A stretch of DNA of 64,000 nucleotides from Gammaproteobacteria bacterium. Its GTDB lineage: Bacteria > Pseudomonadota > Gammaproteobacteria > Pseudomonadales > Azotimanducaceae_A. Numbering within the stretch: the stretch's first letter is position 1; every line of letters begins with the position of its first letter. Positions 9,057-17,988 of this stretch are shown here, piece after piece. The notes beneath the pieces are model-generated. The model made no database searches, was not told the DNA's origin, and saw only the letters and a program-made list of their open reading frames with translations. Where the stretch lies: NCBI GenBank assembly GCA_012960755.1, contig DUAT01000039.1, positions 2,864 through 66,863 of the forward strand. The letters run 5' to 3'. The position numbers were made by a program, and so were the translations under genes.

Positions 9057-9337
9057 CTCCGCTCCCCTCCCGCAAGGATCATCCCACCTTTCTACACAAC
9101 TGAGAGGCCAGGGAACCTCTGATAAAAGGCTATTTTCGTCAGGACTTCTATTCAAAAGAAGGAAGAGGCGTACGCAAGAAAATGCTGACATGCGGCCGCA
9201 CAAAGTAAACCTGCTAATCGAAAATCAATCGATGTAACATTGAAACACCTCTTATCAGGCAGTATGCGATATTCGGCGGATTCAAGGCTCGCGCGCCTGG
9301 TTCGGAAGGGACCTTCGAGTATGGGAATAACGCACCT

Positions 9338-9568
9338 GTGAAAATTATCAGTCTTCCCTGGTACGACCTGCCATCCAGCCAGGATGTGCTGGACAATTTC
9401 TGGCTCGTCCTACGCGAAGAACTTCTGGCAGTCGGATTTGACGAACTCCCGACCTGCTTAAACCGGTCAATACCCATCATCAGACAATGGAATAATTCAG
9501 ACCTGCTGATTAGCCAGTGCCAACAGCCTTTCGTATCTGATCTATCGCTTCATCTGTGTTTCCGATGA
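9338..9568 (+). pseudogene. Remnant of PhnD-like ABC substrate-binding protein
   Basis: From a GTG at 9338 the frame reads KIISLPWYDLPSSQDVLDNF, then a helix, then NNSDLLISQC. This is the N-terminal pattern of phosphate/phosphonate-type (PhnD) binding proteins: a SLPMYDLPE-like strand, a helix and W-DPDLLLSQTCG. The expected CGYPL is replaced by CQQPFV and the frame ends at 9568, about 75 residues in, where the family continues to about 270. No signal peptide precedes it. The rest is missing before the convergent hydrolase gene at 9660. Confidence 0.65.
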
Positions 9569-9659
9569 GGGCAAATGTTGCGCCCTGGTTGTGGAAACAG
9601 AAGTGCTCACCGTACCGGTCCAGTTTACATCTATGAGTGCTCTGTTTGCCGTAAGAGTA

Positions 9660-10532
9660 TCAGGCGCCAGCCCGGGACTTTAAATCGACCAATGCAGCCA
9701 CAGACTCCGCGCCGATACTCATATGCCCGTGCTCAGGAAATGTCCGCAACTCAGCGTCAGTCAGAATACTGGCGGTATGGCGGGCGTGGGCAATGGGCAC
9801 GATCCAGTCCTGTTCGCCATGAATTACCAGCACAGGACACACCACCTTGCTAACATCAAAACTCGACCATCCGTTGGCAGGGCCATCTGCGATACGATCG
9901 TCAGCGTAGCCCACGGCACCTTGGGCGAATGGCTCATTGTCAGGGTCATTGGCTGCGAACGCCGGATCCATAATCACCGCCATATCTGGCGGACTAAAAA
10001 CCGGTGGCGCATCGGGATCAGGCGACAGCATTTTTTCACCCTTTTCACCAAACTGCTCCACTGCAATAGCAATGGCCCCATCACGATCCGGTGCATCCCA
10101 GATGGGTAAGGCGCCTTCCATCTTCGCCTCTTCCACCTTGATTGCCCAGTTCATGTCTGACATGCCACAGCAGACCAGCACCCCCAACACGCGTTCAGGT
10201 GCTACCGACGCGGTCGCCAGCGCATAGCTGCCACCGGTGGAATTACCCTGTACAAAGAATTTCTCCAATCCAAGATGATCAGCAATCGCCAGCGCATCAC
10301 GTGTCCAATCACAAATGCTGCGCCCTGGCAGTACGGTCGTGCCACCATACCCAGGACGGTCAATTCCAATTAACCGGAACCCGGCCGCCGACGCGGCGTC
10401 GCCACTGCGTTTTGCCTCCATGCGCGACCCTGGTCCACCGTGACAGCACAGTACGGCAACATCTGATGCTTTGCCGTAATCGGCAAAACTGAGGGTTCGG
10501 TTGTCGGTAGACTGGATCTGGTGGTCTGTCAT
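9660..10532 (-). CDS. Alpha/beta hydrolase
   Basis: This 290-residue cytosolic alpha/beta hydrolase has the oxyanion motif HGGPGS, a nucleophile elbow GNSTGG, the acid Asp in HGEQDWIVP and the histidine in PEHGHMS, so all three triad members are present. The substrate is unknown; HGGPG is common in proline iminopeptidase-like and ester-cleaving members. The start MTDHQIQS at 10532 is preferred because the 38 residues encoded upstream do not look like part of the fold. The gene stands alone between two remnants. Confidence 0.85.
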   Translation of the reverse strand: MTDHQIQSTDNRTLSFADYGKASDVAVLCCHGGPGSRMEAKRSGDAASAAGFRLIGIDRPGYGGTTVLPGRSICDWTRDALAIADHLGLEKFFVQGNSTGGSYALATASVAPERVLGVLVCCGMSDMNWAIKVEEAKMEGALPIWDAPDRDGAIAIAVEQFGEKGEKMLSPDPDAPPVFSPPDMAVIMDPAFAANDPDNEPFAQGAVGYADDRIADGPANGWSSFDVSKVVCPVLVIHGEQDWIVPIAHARHTASILTDAELRTFPEHGHMSIGAESVAALVDLKSRAGA

Positions 10533-10648
10533 GTGATCGCCTGGGAAATTGAGTGAAAGTGATAGTAATTCAGTTGTTTGATGGATGCCATTGAACATAG
10601 CTTGGGGGATGGTTTTAGGAATAGTGCGGGACTGTTTAAGAACCATGG

Positions 10649-10830
10649 ATCCGGGGCGCCCGTGTGTTGATGCCGGGATTTATCGACCCCCATACCCACC
10701 TTCGGCTATCGGGAACTTACATGGGCTTGAACTACGTCGGGCCGATTGCGTCAACCGACCCCATGCGCAGCTATTGGAGGGATTGGCTGACGGAGATGCC
10801 GTTCTGCGCCGAATCAAAAGCAGATTTTCT
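10649..10830 (+). pseudogene. Amidohydrolase N-terminal remnant
   Basis: The plus strand encodes RGARVLMPGFIDPHTHLRLS followed by GTYMGLNYVGPIASTDPMRS. The words GARVLMPGFIDPHTH are the metal-binding first strand of the amidohydrolase superfamily, including the first HxH pair. An in-frame TAA lies just upstream, and nothing after about 10830 resembles the remaining barrel before the mipA gene on the other strand. It is a fragment, not a gene. It resembles the intact amidohydrolase at 61890-63713 only at this motif. Confidence 0.7.
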
Positions 10831-10933
10831 GCTACATCTGCAACGGCTGAGGCAAACCACACGGTTGCAATCCACCTCGCCGGTACACGCTGGCGAGTAA
10901 CACCGGAACCTGATTTGCGTGAGCAGAATCACA

Positions 10934-11719
10934 CTAGAAATTATATCTCACCGAAACCGACCCGTGATAAACAGTGTCTTCTTCCACTATGGAACTATTG
11001 CTGATTTCACTATCCATTCTGGTAATTCCAGTGGCGAGGTTAATATCCCAATGGTCGCTGATCTCATATCGACCTCGAATACCTGCTTGCCAGTTTAATG
11101 CGGACCCGCCGGAATAGGCAGACCGAGTGATGGTCTCCTCTGATGATCTCACCCCAAAGTGGTGATCAACAATGTTGTTGCTTAACCACTGAACAGCTAC
11201 TGAAGGATTGATCGACCACTTGCCAGCCTTCAGATCAAACGTATAACTCAAACCGGCAGATTGTCCGTCATGCTCGCTACCCAGGTCAGTGAGTACGGTC
11301 AGGTTCAAACGACCCATATCGGTAGTGTGATTAAAGTATATGCCGCCGTCGATAGTGCTATCTCGTTCCTCAAGCCCTATCAACGATTGATTGTCGTCGA
11401 AGTTATCTTCATTTGATAAAAAGGTGCCATGTAGCCCGGCAATAACACCAATACTAAAATGATTCCATTGATGTATTGAGTAACCGATCGAACTGTTCCT
11501 TACAAAAAGTTTCTCGCCATTAAACCGCAGAGTTGGAACAAATCTGCTTTCCCTGCCTTCACCTTCGTACAAATTGTCGTTTGAGAAAAAAGTGCCACCA
11601 ACTACCCAACGGACATCTTTATCTCCTGGATTTATTGCATCTCTTTTTGAATCGGCTTGAGCACTACATAAAATTGAACCCAGTGCGAGTATCGCGAGGC
11701 TCGAAGATATTAATTTCAT
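10934..11719 (-). CDS. MipA/OmpV family outer-membrane protein
   Basis: The product is a 261-residue outer-membrane beta-barrel of the MipA/OmpV family, whose members act as scaffolds for peptidoglycan enzymes or as porin-like proteins. It starts with a signal peptide (MKLISSSLAILALGSI to CSAQA), has many alternating strands, and ends in the barrel-type C-terminus SVRYNF. The start at 11719 is chosen over a longer frame to 11776 because AAGGATG lies just upstream and the signal peptide begins there. Confidence 0.82.
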   Translation of the reverse strand: MKLISSSLAILALGSILCSAQADSKRDAINPGDKDVRWVVGGTFFSNDNLYEGEGRESRFVPTLRFNGEKLFVRNSSIGYSIHQWNHFSIGVIAGLHGTFLSNEDNFDDNQSLIGLEERDSTIDGGIYFNHTTDMGRLNLTVLTDLGSEHDGQSAGLSYTFDLKAGKWSINPSVAVQWLSNNIVDHHFGVRSSEETITRSAYSGGSALNWQAGIRGRYEISDHWDINLATGITRMDSEISNSSIVEEDTVYHGSVSVRYNF

Positions 11720-12253
11720 AACACAGCATCCTTGATTATTTATGTTCACCCATTCGCTTGATCGGGCTTGCGCCACATCTTAGGGAGTGGAACATTAACA
11801 GAAGCTGAATAATGGATTATCCGTGACCAGTCAGTGCCAGGTTGCATAGGTCGTGCGACACTCGAATGGCGGCGTACATATTCGAACAGTGGTATGCGTT
11901 TTCGAACACTTCTTGCCGCATAGATCCCACGCTGGTCACAAGACTTCTCTTTCAAATCAGCCACTTATAGATTGGCTCGGCTGTTGCTCTGATATCAGTA
12001 CAAAAAAATCAGCAGTAGCGTCTCAGTTACGCTCTGTCACGACGTGGCGGATCTGCTTATGTGGCGGATCTGCTTATATGGCCTTACCCAATCTTCGTGG
12101 CATACGCTTTGCCATACAAAATCCAGTAGAAGCTACATAGCAAGTCCCAGAAGTAACATTCGGGCTCATTTGGACCTGCATTCACCCCGCCACTATGCGC
12201 CGAGCCCAATTATTTGTAGAATCTGATATCCGACAATTCACGGCAGAACGCTG
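11720..12253. other. Intergenic spacer between mipA and secreted protein gene
   Basis: The 534 bases hold no recognisable gene. They include the divergent promoters of mipA and the gene at 12254 and a short perfect tandem duplication listed separately. Confidence 0.4.
12044..12077. repeat. Perfect 17-bp tandem duplication
   Basis: The unit GTGGCGGATCTGCTTAT occurs twice head to tail (12044-12060 and 12061-12077) without a mismatch. It lies in non-coding sequence and is most simply a recent slippage event. Confidence 0.9.
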
Positions 12254-13327
12254 ATGATCAAATTCCTACAATTTCTGCTTTTACTGGCCGCTATGAATTT
12301 ACAGGCTGTTGCGGATATCCCGCGTACTCCTTCAGGCAAGCCGGACCTTTCCGGTGTCTACGATACCGGCACCCTTACGCCAACTCAACGACCCGAATGG
12401 TTGAACGAGACTGAATACCTTTACCCATTTGTGGCCCGCTTCCTTAACTGGGCCTTCTCCGTCGCATCTGGCCTCGCGATCGGAAATGACAGCGATCCCG
12501 ATCGCGAGGCACCGCAGGCTGGTGGCGATGGCAACAATGTCGGCGGTGCCGGTGGCGTGGGCGGATACAATCTATTCTGGGTAGATCCGGGCAGCGCACT
12601 CGATACAGTCAGGGGCAATGTGCCAACTTCTATCGTCTACGATCCACCCAATGGCCGGTACCCACCAAACCGACCCGGCATAGACGATCGTATGAAAGCG
12701 CTCTACCAGAGTTTCATCCACAACAACACCGGTATGGCCACATGGCTTGATCATGACGGTCCAGGGCCCTTTGACGGTCCCGAGTCTCTGGCACCTTCTG
12801 AGCGCTGCCTGATTTCCTTTGGCGCGACGGTTCCGACAATTCCCAGCCTGTACAACAACTACAAACGCATCATCCAGACAGATAGCCATGTCGTGATCCT
12901 GCATGAGATGGTGCACGATGCCAGAATCATCCGAATTGACTCTGAGCACGCACCCTTGACGGATGGGCAATGGCTGGGTGATTCGGTCGGTCACTGGGAG
13001 GGTGATATGCTGGTTGTTGAAGCCAGGCATTTCAGAAAGGTCAACGGTCTACCGCGAGCGGATGAGAACCTGCACGTGGTAGAGCGATTCAGCCGTCTGG
13101 AAGACGGTAACTTGTATTACGATTTTACGGTGACAGACGACACTGTCTGGGAGGCACCCTGGAGCGGTCGATACGAATGGCGGTCTACACCCGACAGTAG
13201 TGTTTACGAATACGCCTGTCACGAGGGCAACTACGCTATGGGTAATATACTCAGAGGTGCCCGGTTGCTGGAGAAGGAATGGTATGAGCAGCAAGCCGCC
13301 AACTCTGATCCGGACTCGAGTGAGTAA
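12254..13327 (+). CDS. Secreted protein of unknown function, paralogue 1
   Basis: This 357-residue protein has a signal peptide (MIKFLQFLLLLAAMNLQAVA) and the mature start DIPRTPSGKPDLSGVYDTGT. It shares motifs over its whole length with the gene at 22399-23457: SDP-REAP, a glycine-rich GGxGGxGGYN-FW, TSIVYDP-NGR, GPGPFDGPE, EMVHDAR-IR, WLGDSVGHWEGD and YEYACHEGNYAMGNILRGAR. Conserved acidic, His and Cys residues suggest a folded exported domain, but no enzyme family is recognised. The glycine-rich loop and DGPGPFDGPE are the most distinctive parts. Start and stop look intact. Confidence 0.85.
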   Translation: MIKFLQFLLLLAAMNLQAVADIPRTPSGKPDLSGVYDTGTLTPTQRPEWLNETEYLYPFVARFLNWAFSVASGLAIGNDSDPDREAPQAGGDGNNVGGAGGVGGYNLFWVDPGSALDTVRGNVPTSIVYDPPNGRYPPNRPGIDDRMKALYQSFIHNNTGMATWLDHDGPGPFDGPESLAPSERCLISFGATVPTIPSLYNNYKRIIQTDSHVVILHEMVHDARIIRIDSEHAPLTDGQWLGDSVGHWEGDMLVVEARHFRKVNGLPRADENLHVVERFSRLEDGNLYYDFTVTDDTVWEAPWSGRYEWRSTPDSSVYEYACHEGNYAMGNILRGARLLEKEWYEQQAANSDPDSSE

Positions 13328-13502
13328 ACAAAACCAATGAAGTATATCCGCTATCTATTCTAACCACTGGTATTTGGCCCTGGTTTTTTCACACCACTGA
13401 TTGCGTAAATTCTTGATGCAACAGGCTTCGACCTCGCCAGTATCAGTAACCTCATCATCGGCCGCACACTTTTGGTTAACACTAGAATATGTTAGGGCTG
13501 GA

Positions 13503-13524
13503 ATATCTCAAGTTCATGAGATAT
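13503..13524. promoter_or_regulatory. 22-bp perfect palindrome, candidate operator
   Basis: ATATCTCA and TGAGATAT form perfect 8-base arms around the six-base spacer AGTTCA. The centre lies about 80 bases upstream of the DUF3192 gene, a typical place for a dimeric repressor or activator site. There is no T-tract, so it does not look like a terminator. The binding protein is unknown and no regulator gene adjoins it. Confidence 0.5.
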
Positions 13525-13592
13525 AACGATGTAGAAACGGGCACAGGAATTGCGACGTGGCACGGAACTATAGCAGAGAAGAATGACAGCAT

Positions 13593-14459
13593 ATGGATTC
13601 CTCGAGCATCTGGCGTGATCTGAGTGGCATAAAGCCGAGTTACCTGGCGTTGCTGGGTGTATTTGTCATCGGGGGCGCGGTCTATCGATTCGGAGACCTT
13701 GACGACGATGATGTCGATGTCCGTGCAATTCGTAGCGGTGAAGCGATCAACGCCCCGGTGGATTTCCAGCGGGTAGAAAACCGCAATCGAACTTACCTGG
13801 AGTCGATAAGTCTGGGTGTGCTGCAAGCTGAGGTTGTCCGGGCAATCGGTCAACCGGATTTCCGTGAATGGTTCAGCGGCGGGTTCGAAATGTTCATGTA
13901 TCTTGTTGAAAACAAGAATTACGATACTTTAATGTCAAGGGATGAAACGGCAGCCTTGCTGTTCAGAAATGGCAAACTTGTGGGTTTTAGCAGGACTACC
14001 AAGTGGTTTGATACATCTGTTGTGCCCAATACTGATCCGAACTACTTGAGAACAGAAAAAAATATACGAGAGATGGTGAGTGACCTCAAGATTGGCACAC
14101 CAAGACAAACAATTCTTGAATCCCTGGGAAAACCGGCGTTCGTTGATTACCCCGGCAGCGAGTTCGAAGTACTCTCTTACAAAATGGATACTAAGCAGAT
14201 GGACAATCTTGTTAGTCGCAATGAGACGGTTCCGCTTGTATTACAAGATGGGAAATTAGCAGCTGTAGGATTGCGGAAGAAAATTAATTCAGGCGCAACT
14301 GACCATGCAGAGGAAGAGCAGAATGGCCCTGAGCCATCACCGGGTCCTGTCCCCGCAGAGTCGGAAACTGGTCTGGCGGGTAATAATCAAGAGATCGCTG
14401 ACTTGGGTGCCGTACCAAAGGAAGAGGAGCCCGCAACGGATGACTCGCAAAATGATTGA
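13593..14459 (+). CDS. Tandem DUF3192 protein, membrane-anchored
   Basis: The 288-residue product has one N-terminal membrane segment (about residues 16-32) followed by two copies of a DUF3192/BamE-like domain. Copy 1 runs from LGVLQAEVVRAIGQPDF to SRDETAALLFRNGKLVGFS. Copy 2 runs from LKIGTPRQTILESLGKPAF to SRNETVPLVLQDGKLAAVG. Family members usually carry one copy and are periplasmic lipoproteins; here the anchor is a plain helix and the C-terminus is a long acidic, Pro/Glu-rich tail after residue 235. Function is unknown. A perfect palindrome precedes the gene. Confidence 0.75.
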   Translation: MDSSSIWRDLSGIKPSYLALLGVFVIGGAVYRFGDLDDDDVDVRAIRSGEAINAPVDFQRVENRNRTYLESISLGVLQAEVVRAIGQPDFREWFSGGFEMFMYLVENKNYDTLMSRDETAALLFRNGKLVGFSRTTKWFDTSVVPNTDPNYLRTEKNIREMVSDLKIGTPRQTILESLGKPAFVDYPGSEFEVLSYKMDTKQMDNLVSRNETVPLVLQDGKLAAVGLRKKINSGATDHAEEEQNGPEPSPGPVPAESETGLAGNNQEIADLGAVPKEEEPATDDSQND

Positions 14460-14554
14460 CTCATTGGCACGATAATAAATAACCCCCCGACCTTTACATC
14501 CGGTCTTAATCTAACAGAAATCGAATTGATTGTAGTTGGAATGGGAAACAACAA

Positions 14555-15577
14555 ATGAAAATTGGCATGATGCTAGGGTTCGAAGACTCTATCAAAACGA
14601 TAACCAAAATTTCCCGCGAGGCAGAAGACGCAGGAGTCCATTCCCTTTACACCGTTGATGCCGGTCGCAGCGCAACGATTACGGCTGCTGCGGTCATTAA
14701 TGCCACTCAAGTATCACGCGTAGGTACTTACATTGTAAATGCCTACGCACGAGAGCCCTGGATGACGGGTATCGAGGCGCGTGATCTAAACGAAATCAGT
14801 GATGGGCGATTTGTTCTGGGCGTTGGAACCGGAAATCTACACTTTAACGATTTGTATATGGGTATTGACTCATCAAAGCCGTTGGCAAAGATGCGCGACT
14901 TTATGAAAATTGTGAGCGCTGTTGTTTCTGGTAAAGCCGCGGAGCCTGTTCGCTATCAGGGTAGTACCCACCGCATCCGTTGGCGCGCCACTTGGGAACC
15001 GGCGACTTCCAAGGTGCCTGTGTATTTGTCTGCCTCGGGTCCAAAGATGGTGCGACTGGCCGGTGAGGTTTCCGACGGCGTTGGGGTGGGCATTATGTCT
15101 TCGGTGGAATTTGTGCGTGATATAGTGCGGCCTAACGCACGCGTTGGAGCAGAAATTGCGGGCCGCGACCCCGACACCCTCGCTTTCCCTATGGCAGCCA
15201 TGGTCAGTATCAACAGTAATGTTGAAAGCGCGCGTGATGCCACTCGAGCTTCGATTTGCAAGCTGTTTCATCCGATCCCTCACCCCTATTACGATTCACA
15301 GCTTCGTCAGCTTGGGTTTAGCGAATTTGCCGACCAGGCCGCGAAATTGATGCCGGCAGGACGTCTGCGTGAAGCAATGGATCTCGTACCTGAAGACGTG
15401 ATTGACACCATGACCATCACTGGAAATCTCGAAGAGTGTGCGGTAAGGATTAAAGAATATGAAGGTATTGCAGATGAAGTTATCATTGCACGCACAGCAC
15501 AGCGTGGTGAAGTAAAGGGTATGGCAGCCTATGAAGACCTTTTTAAACTAGTCGAGAGAGTGAGTGGCGAGCCATGA
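14555..15577 (+). CDS. LLM-class flavin-dependent oxidoreductase
   Basis: This 340-residue cytosolic protein is a luciferase-like TIM-barrel oxidoreductase. Typical segments are the N-terminal MKIGMMLGFED, ISDGRFVLGVGTGN (the SxGR-xLGxGxG motif), VPVYLSASGPKM and LAGEVSDGV. Members bind FMN or coenzyme F420; F420-type members favour exactly this GVGTGN/ASGPKM pattern, but cofactor use cannot be settled here. The next gene downstream is a Rieske oxygenase on the same strand, 174 bases away, so a joint catabolic role is possible. Confidence 0.85.
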   Translation: MKIGMMLGFEDSIKTITKISREAEDAGVHSLYTVDAGRSATITAAAVINATQVSRVGTYIVNAYAREPWMTGIEARDLNEISDGRFVLGVGTGNLHFNDLYMGIDSSKPLAKMRDFMKIVSAVVSGKAAEPVRYQGSTHRIRWRATWEPATSKVPVYLSASGPKMVRLAGEVSDGVGVGIMSSVEFVRDIVRPNARVGAEIAGRDPDTLAFPMAAMVSINSNVESARDATRASICKLFHPIPHPYYDSQLRQLGFSEFADQAAKLMPAGRLREAMDLVPEDVIDTMTITGNLEECAVRIKEYEGIADEVIIARTAQRGEVKGMAAYEDLFKLVERVSGEP

Positions 15578-15751
15578 ATCGCTTAACAAGCAAGACTTTT
15601 TGCTAGCAGCTGCCAGCATTGTTTCCTGACCAGCTTTGAACGCACTTCCGTTTACACGAGGCAATATATTGCCACTTCGCATTATGAAATGTTGACGTCC
15701 GGGTTATAGGATAGCGACAATAACCCTGTTTTCCAGTTGGGAATATTTGAC

Positions 15752-16939
15752 ATGCTTTATGAAGAACAACAACGCCTGCTCCAGCAACTCCAGAACGGAA
15801 TTGAGAATAACGAAACCGCGTTACTAGATGGCATCCTCAAGGTACCGGTGACTGACTTTACCTGCGGTGAACGCCTGGCACGCGAGCAGGATGTATTCTT
15901 TCGCCAAATACCGTTACTGCTGGGCACCTCAACGGACCTGCCAGGCCCAAATACTTACCTTGCAACCAGCGAAGTCGGCGTTCCCATCCTGATGACCCGG
16001 GATGCAGAGGGTAGCTTCCATGCATTTCTGAACACCTGTCGACACCGCGGTATGCAAGTTGTTGCTGACGGTCGCGGCACAAAAAGTCGTTTCACCTGTC
16101 CTTTCCACGCATGGTCTTACCAGAATGCCGGTAACCTGATTGCCATCAACCGGGAAGAACGATTTGGCAAGGTAGATAAATCCGCCCTTGGCCTGGTTGA
16201 ACTGCCGGCAAAAGAGCAGTTTGGCATGTTATGGGTGAAACCAATCGTGGGTGGCGATGTCGATGTCACGGAACTGCTGGGCGGCCTCGGCCCGGAAATG
16301 GAAAGCTGGAACATTCCCAATCACGACTTCATCGAGGATCAGGTTCTGAAAGCCAACATCAACTGGAAACTGGCTATCGATACCTTCGGTGAGAACTATC
16401 ATTTTGACGTGCTGCACCGGGATACACTGGCTGCAGATATCTATGCCAATCTGCAGACCAGTGATATCTACGGCCGCAACTACCGCATGGTGTTCGCCTC
16501 AAAACCCGGGATGAAGCATGTGCAGGATAACAAGCTGCCCATCGAGCAATGGCCTTACCGCTGGGTGACACTGAACGTGTATTTCCTTTATCCCAACGTC
16601 ATTTTTCTGGTTGACCCGGCGGGCATCGATATACTCCGAATGTACCCGGACCAGAATGATCCAGCCAAATCGCGAACGCATCACAGCTACTACCAGCATC
16701 CCGAATTCAGGGAACACCTGAAGGCAATAGACCAGCCGAATGAATCGAGATTACCCGGTTTCAACCGCATCATCATGGACGAAGATTATTTTGCCGCCGA
16801 ATCAACCCAGATAGGTGCTGCCTCCGGTGCTCAAACCCACTACCTGTTTGGTCGAAACGAACCGGCATTGCACCATTATCACAATGTGCATCGTGAGGGT
16901 CTGGGTGAACCACGCCTGGAGGTTGAGACCAACTTTTGA
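15752..16939 (+). CDS. Rieske aromatic ring-hydroxylating oxygenase, alpha subunit
   Basis: This 395-residue oxygenase component has a Rieske [2Fe-2S] site Cys96-x-His98 ... Cys116-x2-His119 (CRHRGM and CPFHAW) and a C-terminal catalytic domain with the mononuclear iron motif ENYHFDVLH. It hydroxylates or demethylates an organic substrate using electrons from a partner reductase, which is not encoded nearby. The ATG at 15752 is preferred over an upstream TTG at 15737 because GGGA sits about 9 bases before it. Its TGA overlaps the TTG of the next gene (TTGA), suggesting translational coupling. Confidence 0.88.
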   Translation: MLYEEQQRLLQQLQNGIENNETALLDGILKVPVTDFTCGERLAREQDVFFRQIPLLLGTSTDLPGPNTYLATSEVGVPILMTRDAEGSFHAFLNTCRHRGMQVVADGRGTKSRFTCPFHAWSYQNAGNLIAINREERFGKVDKSALGLVELPAKEQFGMLWVKPIVGGDVDVTELLGGLGPEMESWNIPNHDFIEDQVLKANINWKLAIDTFGENYHFDVLHRDTLAADIYANLQTSDIYGRNYRMVFASKPGMKHVQDNKLPIEQWPYRWVTLNVYFLYPNVIFLVDPAGIDILRMYPDQNDPAKSRTHHSYYQHPEFREHLKAIDQPNESRLPGFNRIIMDEDYFAAESTQIGAASGAQTHYLFGRNEPALHHYHNVHREGLGEPRLEVETNF

Positions 16940-17988
16940 CACCCGGGACGATACAGACGGAATCGTCGCGATTTCGCGTTGGCACATTCAACCTGTTGAA
17001 TTACAACGCGCCACCAAACGCCTGTTATGAGTCTGACAATATTTACAGCAATCAACAGTGGCAGGAAAAACGGACCTGGACTTCCAGTCACCTGGCTTTG
17101 ATGGCAGCAGACATCGTTGGGTTTCAGGAAGTTTTCAGTCCTGAAGACCTTAACAAACTGGTGCTCGACCAGGGGTTTGAACACTTTGTCACGGTGGCAA
17201 AACCTACCAAGGATCGACACCACATCTATTCTAAACCCGTGGTGGCACTGGCTTCCCGGTACCCGATATTAAAGGCAACGACTATCAGGCTAACGAAATC
17301 CATGAAACAAAAATCTGCTTTGCCATCACTGTTTCGTTTCAGTCGTGCACCGTTGAAAGCAGAGGTCATGATAGATGGATTCGGCCAATGTCTGGTATAC
17401 GTCGTCCACCTCAAATCCAATCGCACTGAAGTGCCTCAAACTGCAAACAGCAAAAACTGGTCAACGATAGCGGCGCGAAGCATGTCAGCGCAGGCACAGA
17501 GTTATTGGAATTCGATCAGGCAAAGAGGCAATGAGGTAACGCTGTTGTATCAGGATGTGATCAAGGAAGTTTCGAAGAAAGATCGGCCTGTCATCCTGAT
17601 GGGCGATTTCAACACCAGCATTGGTTCCGAGACGCTGCAACAAATTGCTGCTGCACGTGAGGTCAATGCACTCAACAGCACACCGCAGACACGCTTGCCG
17701 AAGGAAGCAAAGAGACAAATACGACGCTTTGCGCTTTATGACGGCTTCGAATTACAACATGAAGGTACCCCCGACAAACGCAAGAGCACCCACTACTTTG
17801 CCAACAAGGGCAGCGTGCTTGATTATGTACTTCTATCGAAAGACTTCGATGCAAGTTACGATCACAGTCTCGCCAGTGTCGTGAACTACGAGATCTACGA
17901 TCGCCATCTGCAGAACCCGCAATACAGCATCGACAGTCAGTGTTCTGATCACGCCCCGGTGATGGTCGAACTGGAAATACGCAAGTGA
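16936..17988 (+). CDS. Endonuclease/exonuclease/phosphatase family protein
   Basis: The 350-residue product matches the EEP superfamily of Mg-dependent phosphoesterases: RVGTFNLLNYN at the N-terminus, DIVGFQEVF with the metal-binding Glu, VYVVHLKSNR, ILMGDFNTS with Asp and Asn, and a final CSDHAPVMVEL with the catalytic Asp-His. It may act on DNA, nucleotides or phospholipids. No ATG or GTG is available near the start, so the TTG that overlaps the Rieske gene's stop is the likely initiator. The next gene overlaps by four bases (GTGA). Confidence 0.82.
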   Translation: MTPGTIQTESSRFRVGTFNLLNYNAPPNACYESDNIYSNQQWQEKRTWTSSHLALMAADIVGFQEVFSPEDLNKLVLDQGFEHFVTVAKPTKDRHHIYSKPVVALASRYPILKATTIRLTKSMKQKSALPSLFRFSRAPLKAEVMIDGFGQCLVYVVHLKSNRTEVPQTANSKNWSTIAARSMSAQAQSYWNSIRQRGNEVTLLYQDVIKEVSKKDRPVILMGDFNTSIGSETLQQIAAAREVNALNSTPQTRLPKEAKRQIRRFALYDGFELQHEGTPDKRKSTHYFANKGSVLDYVLLSKDFDASYDHSLASVVNYEIYDRHLQNPQYSIDSQCSDHAPVMVELEIRK

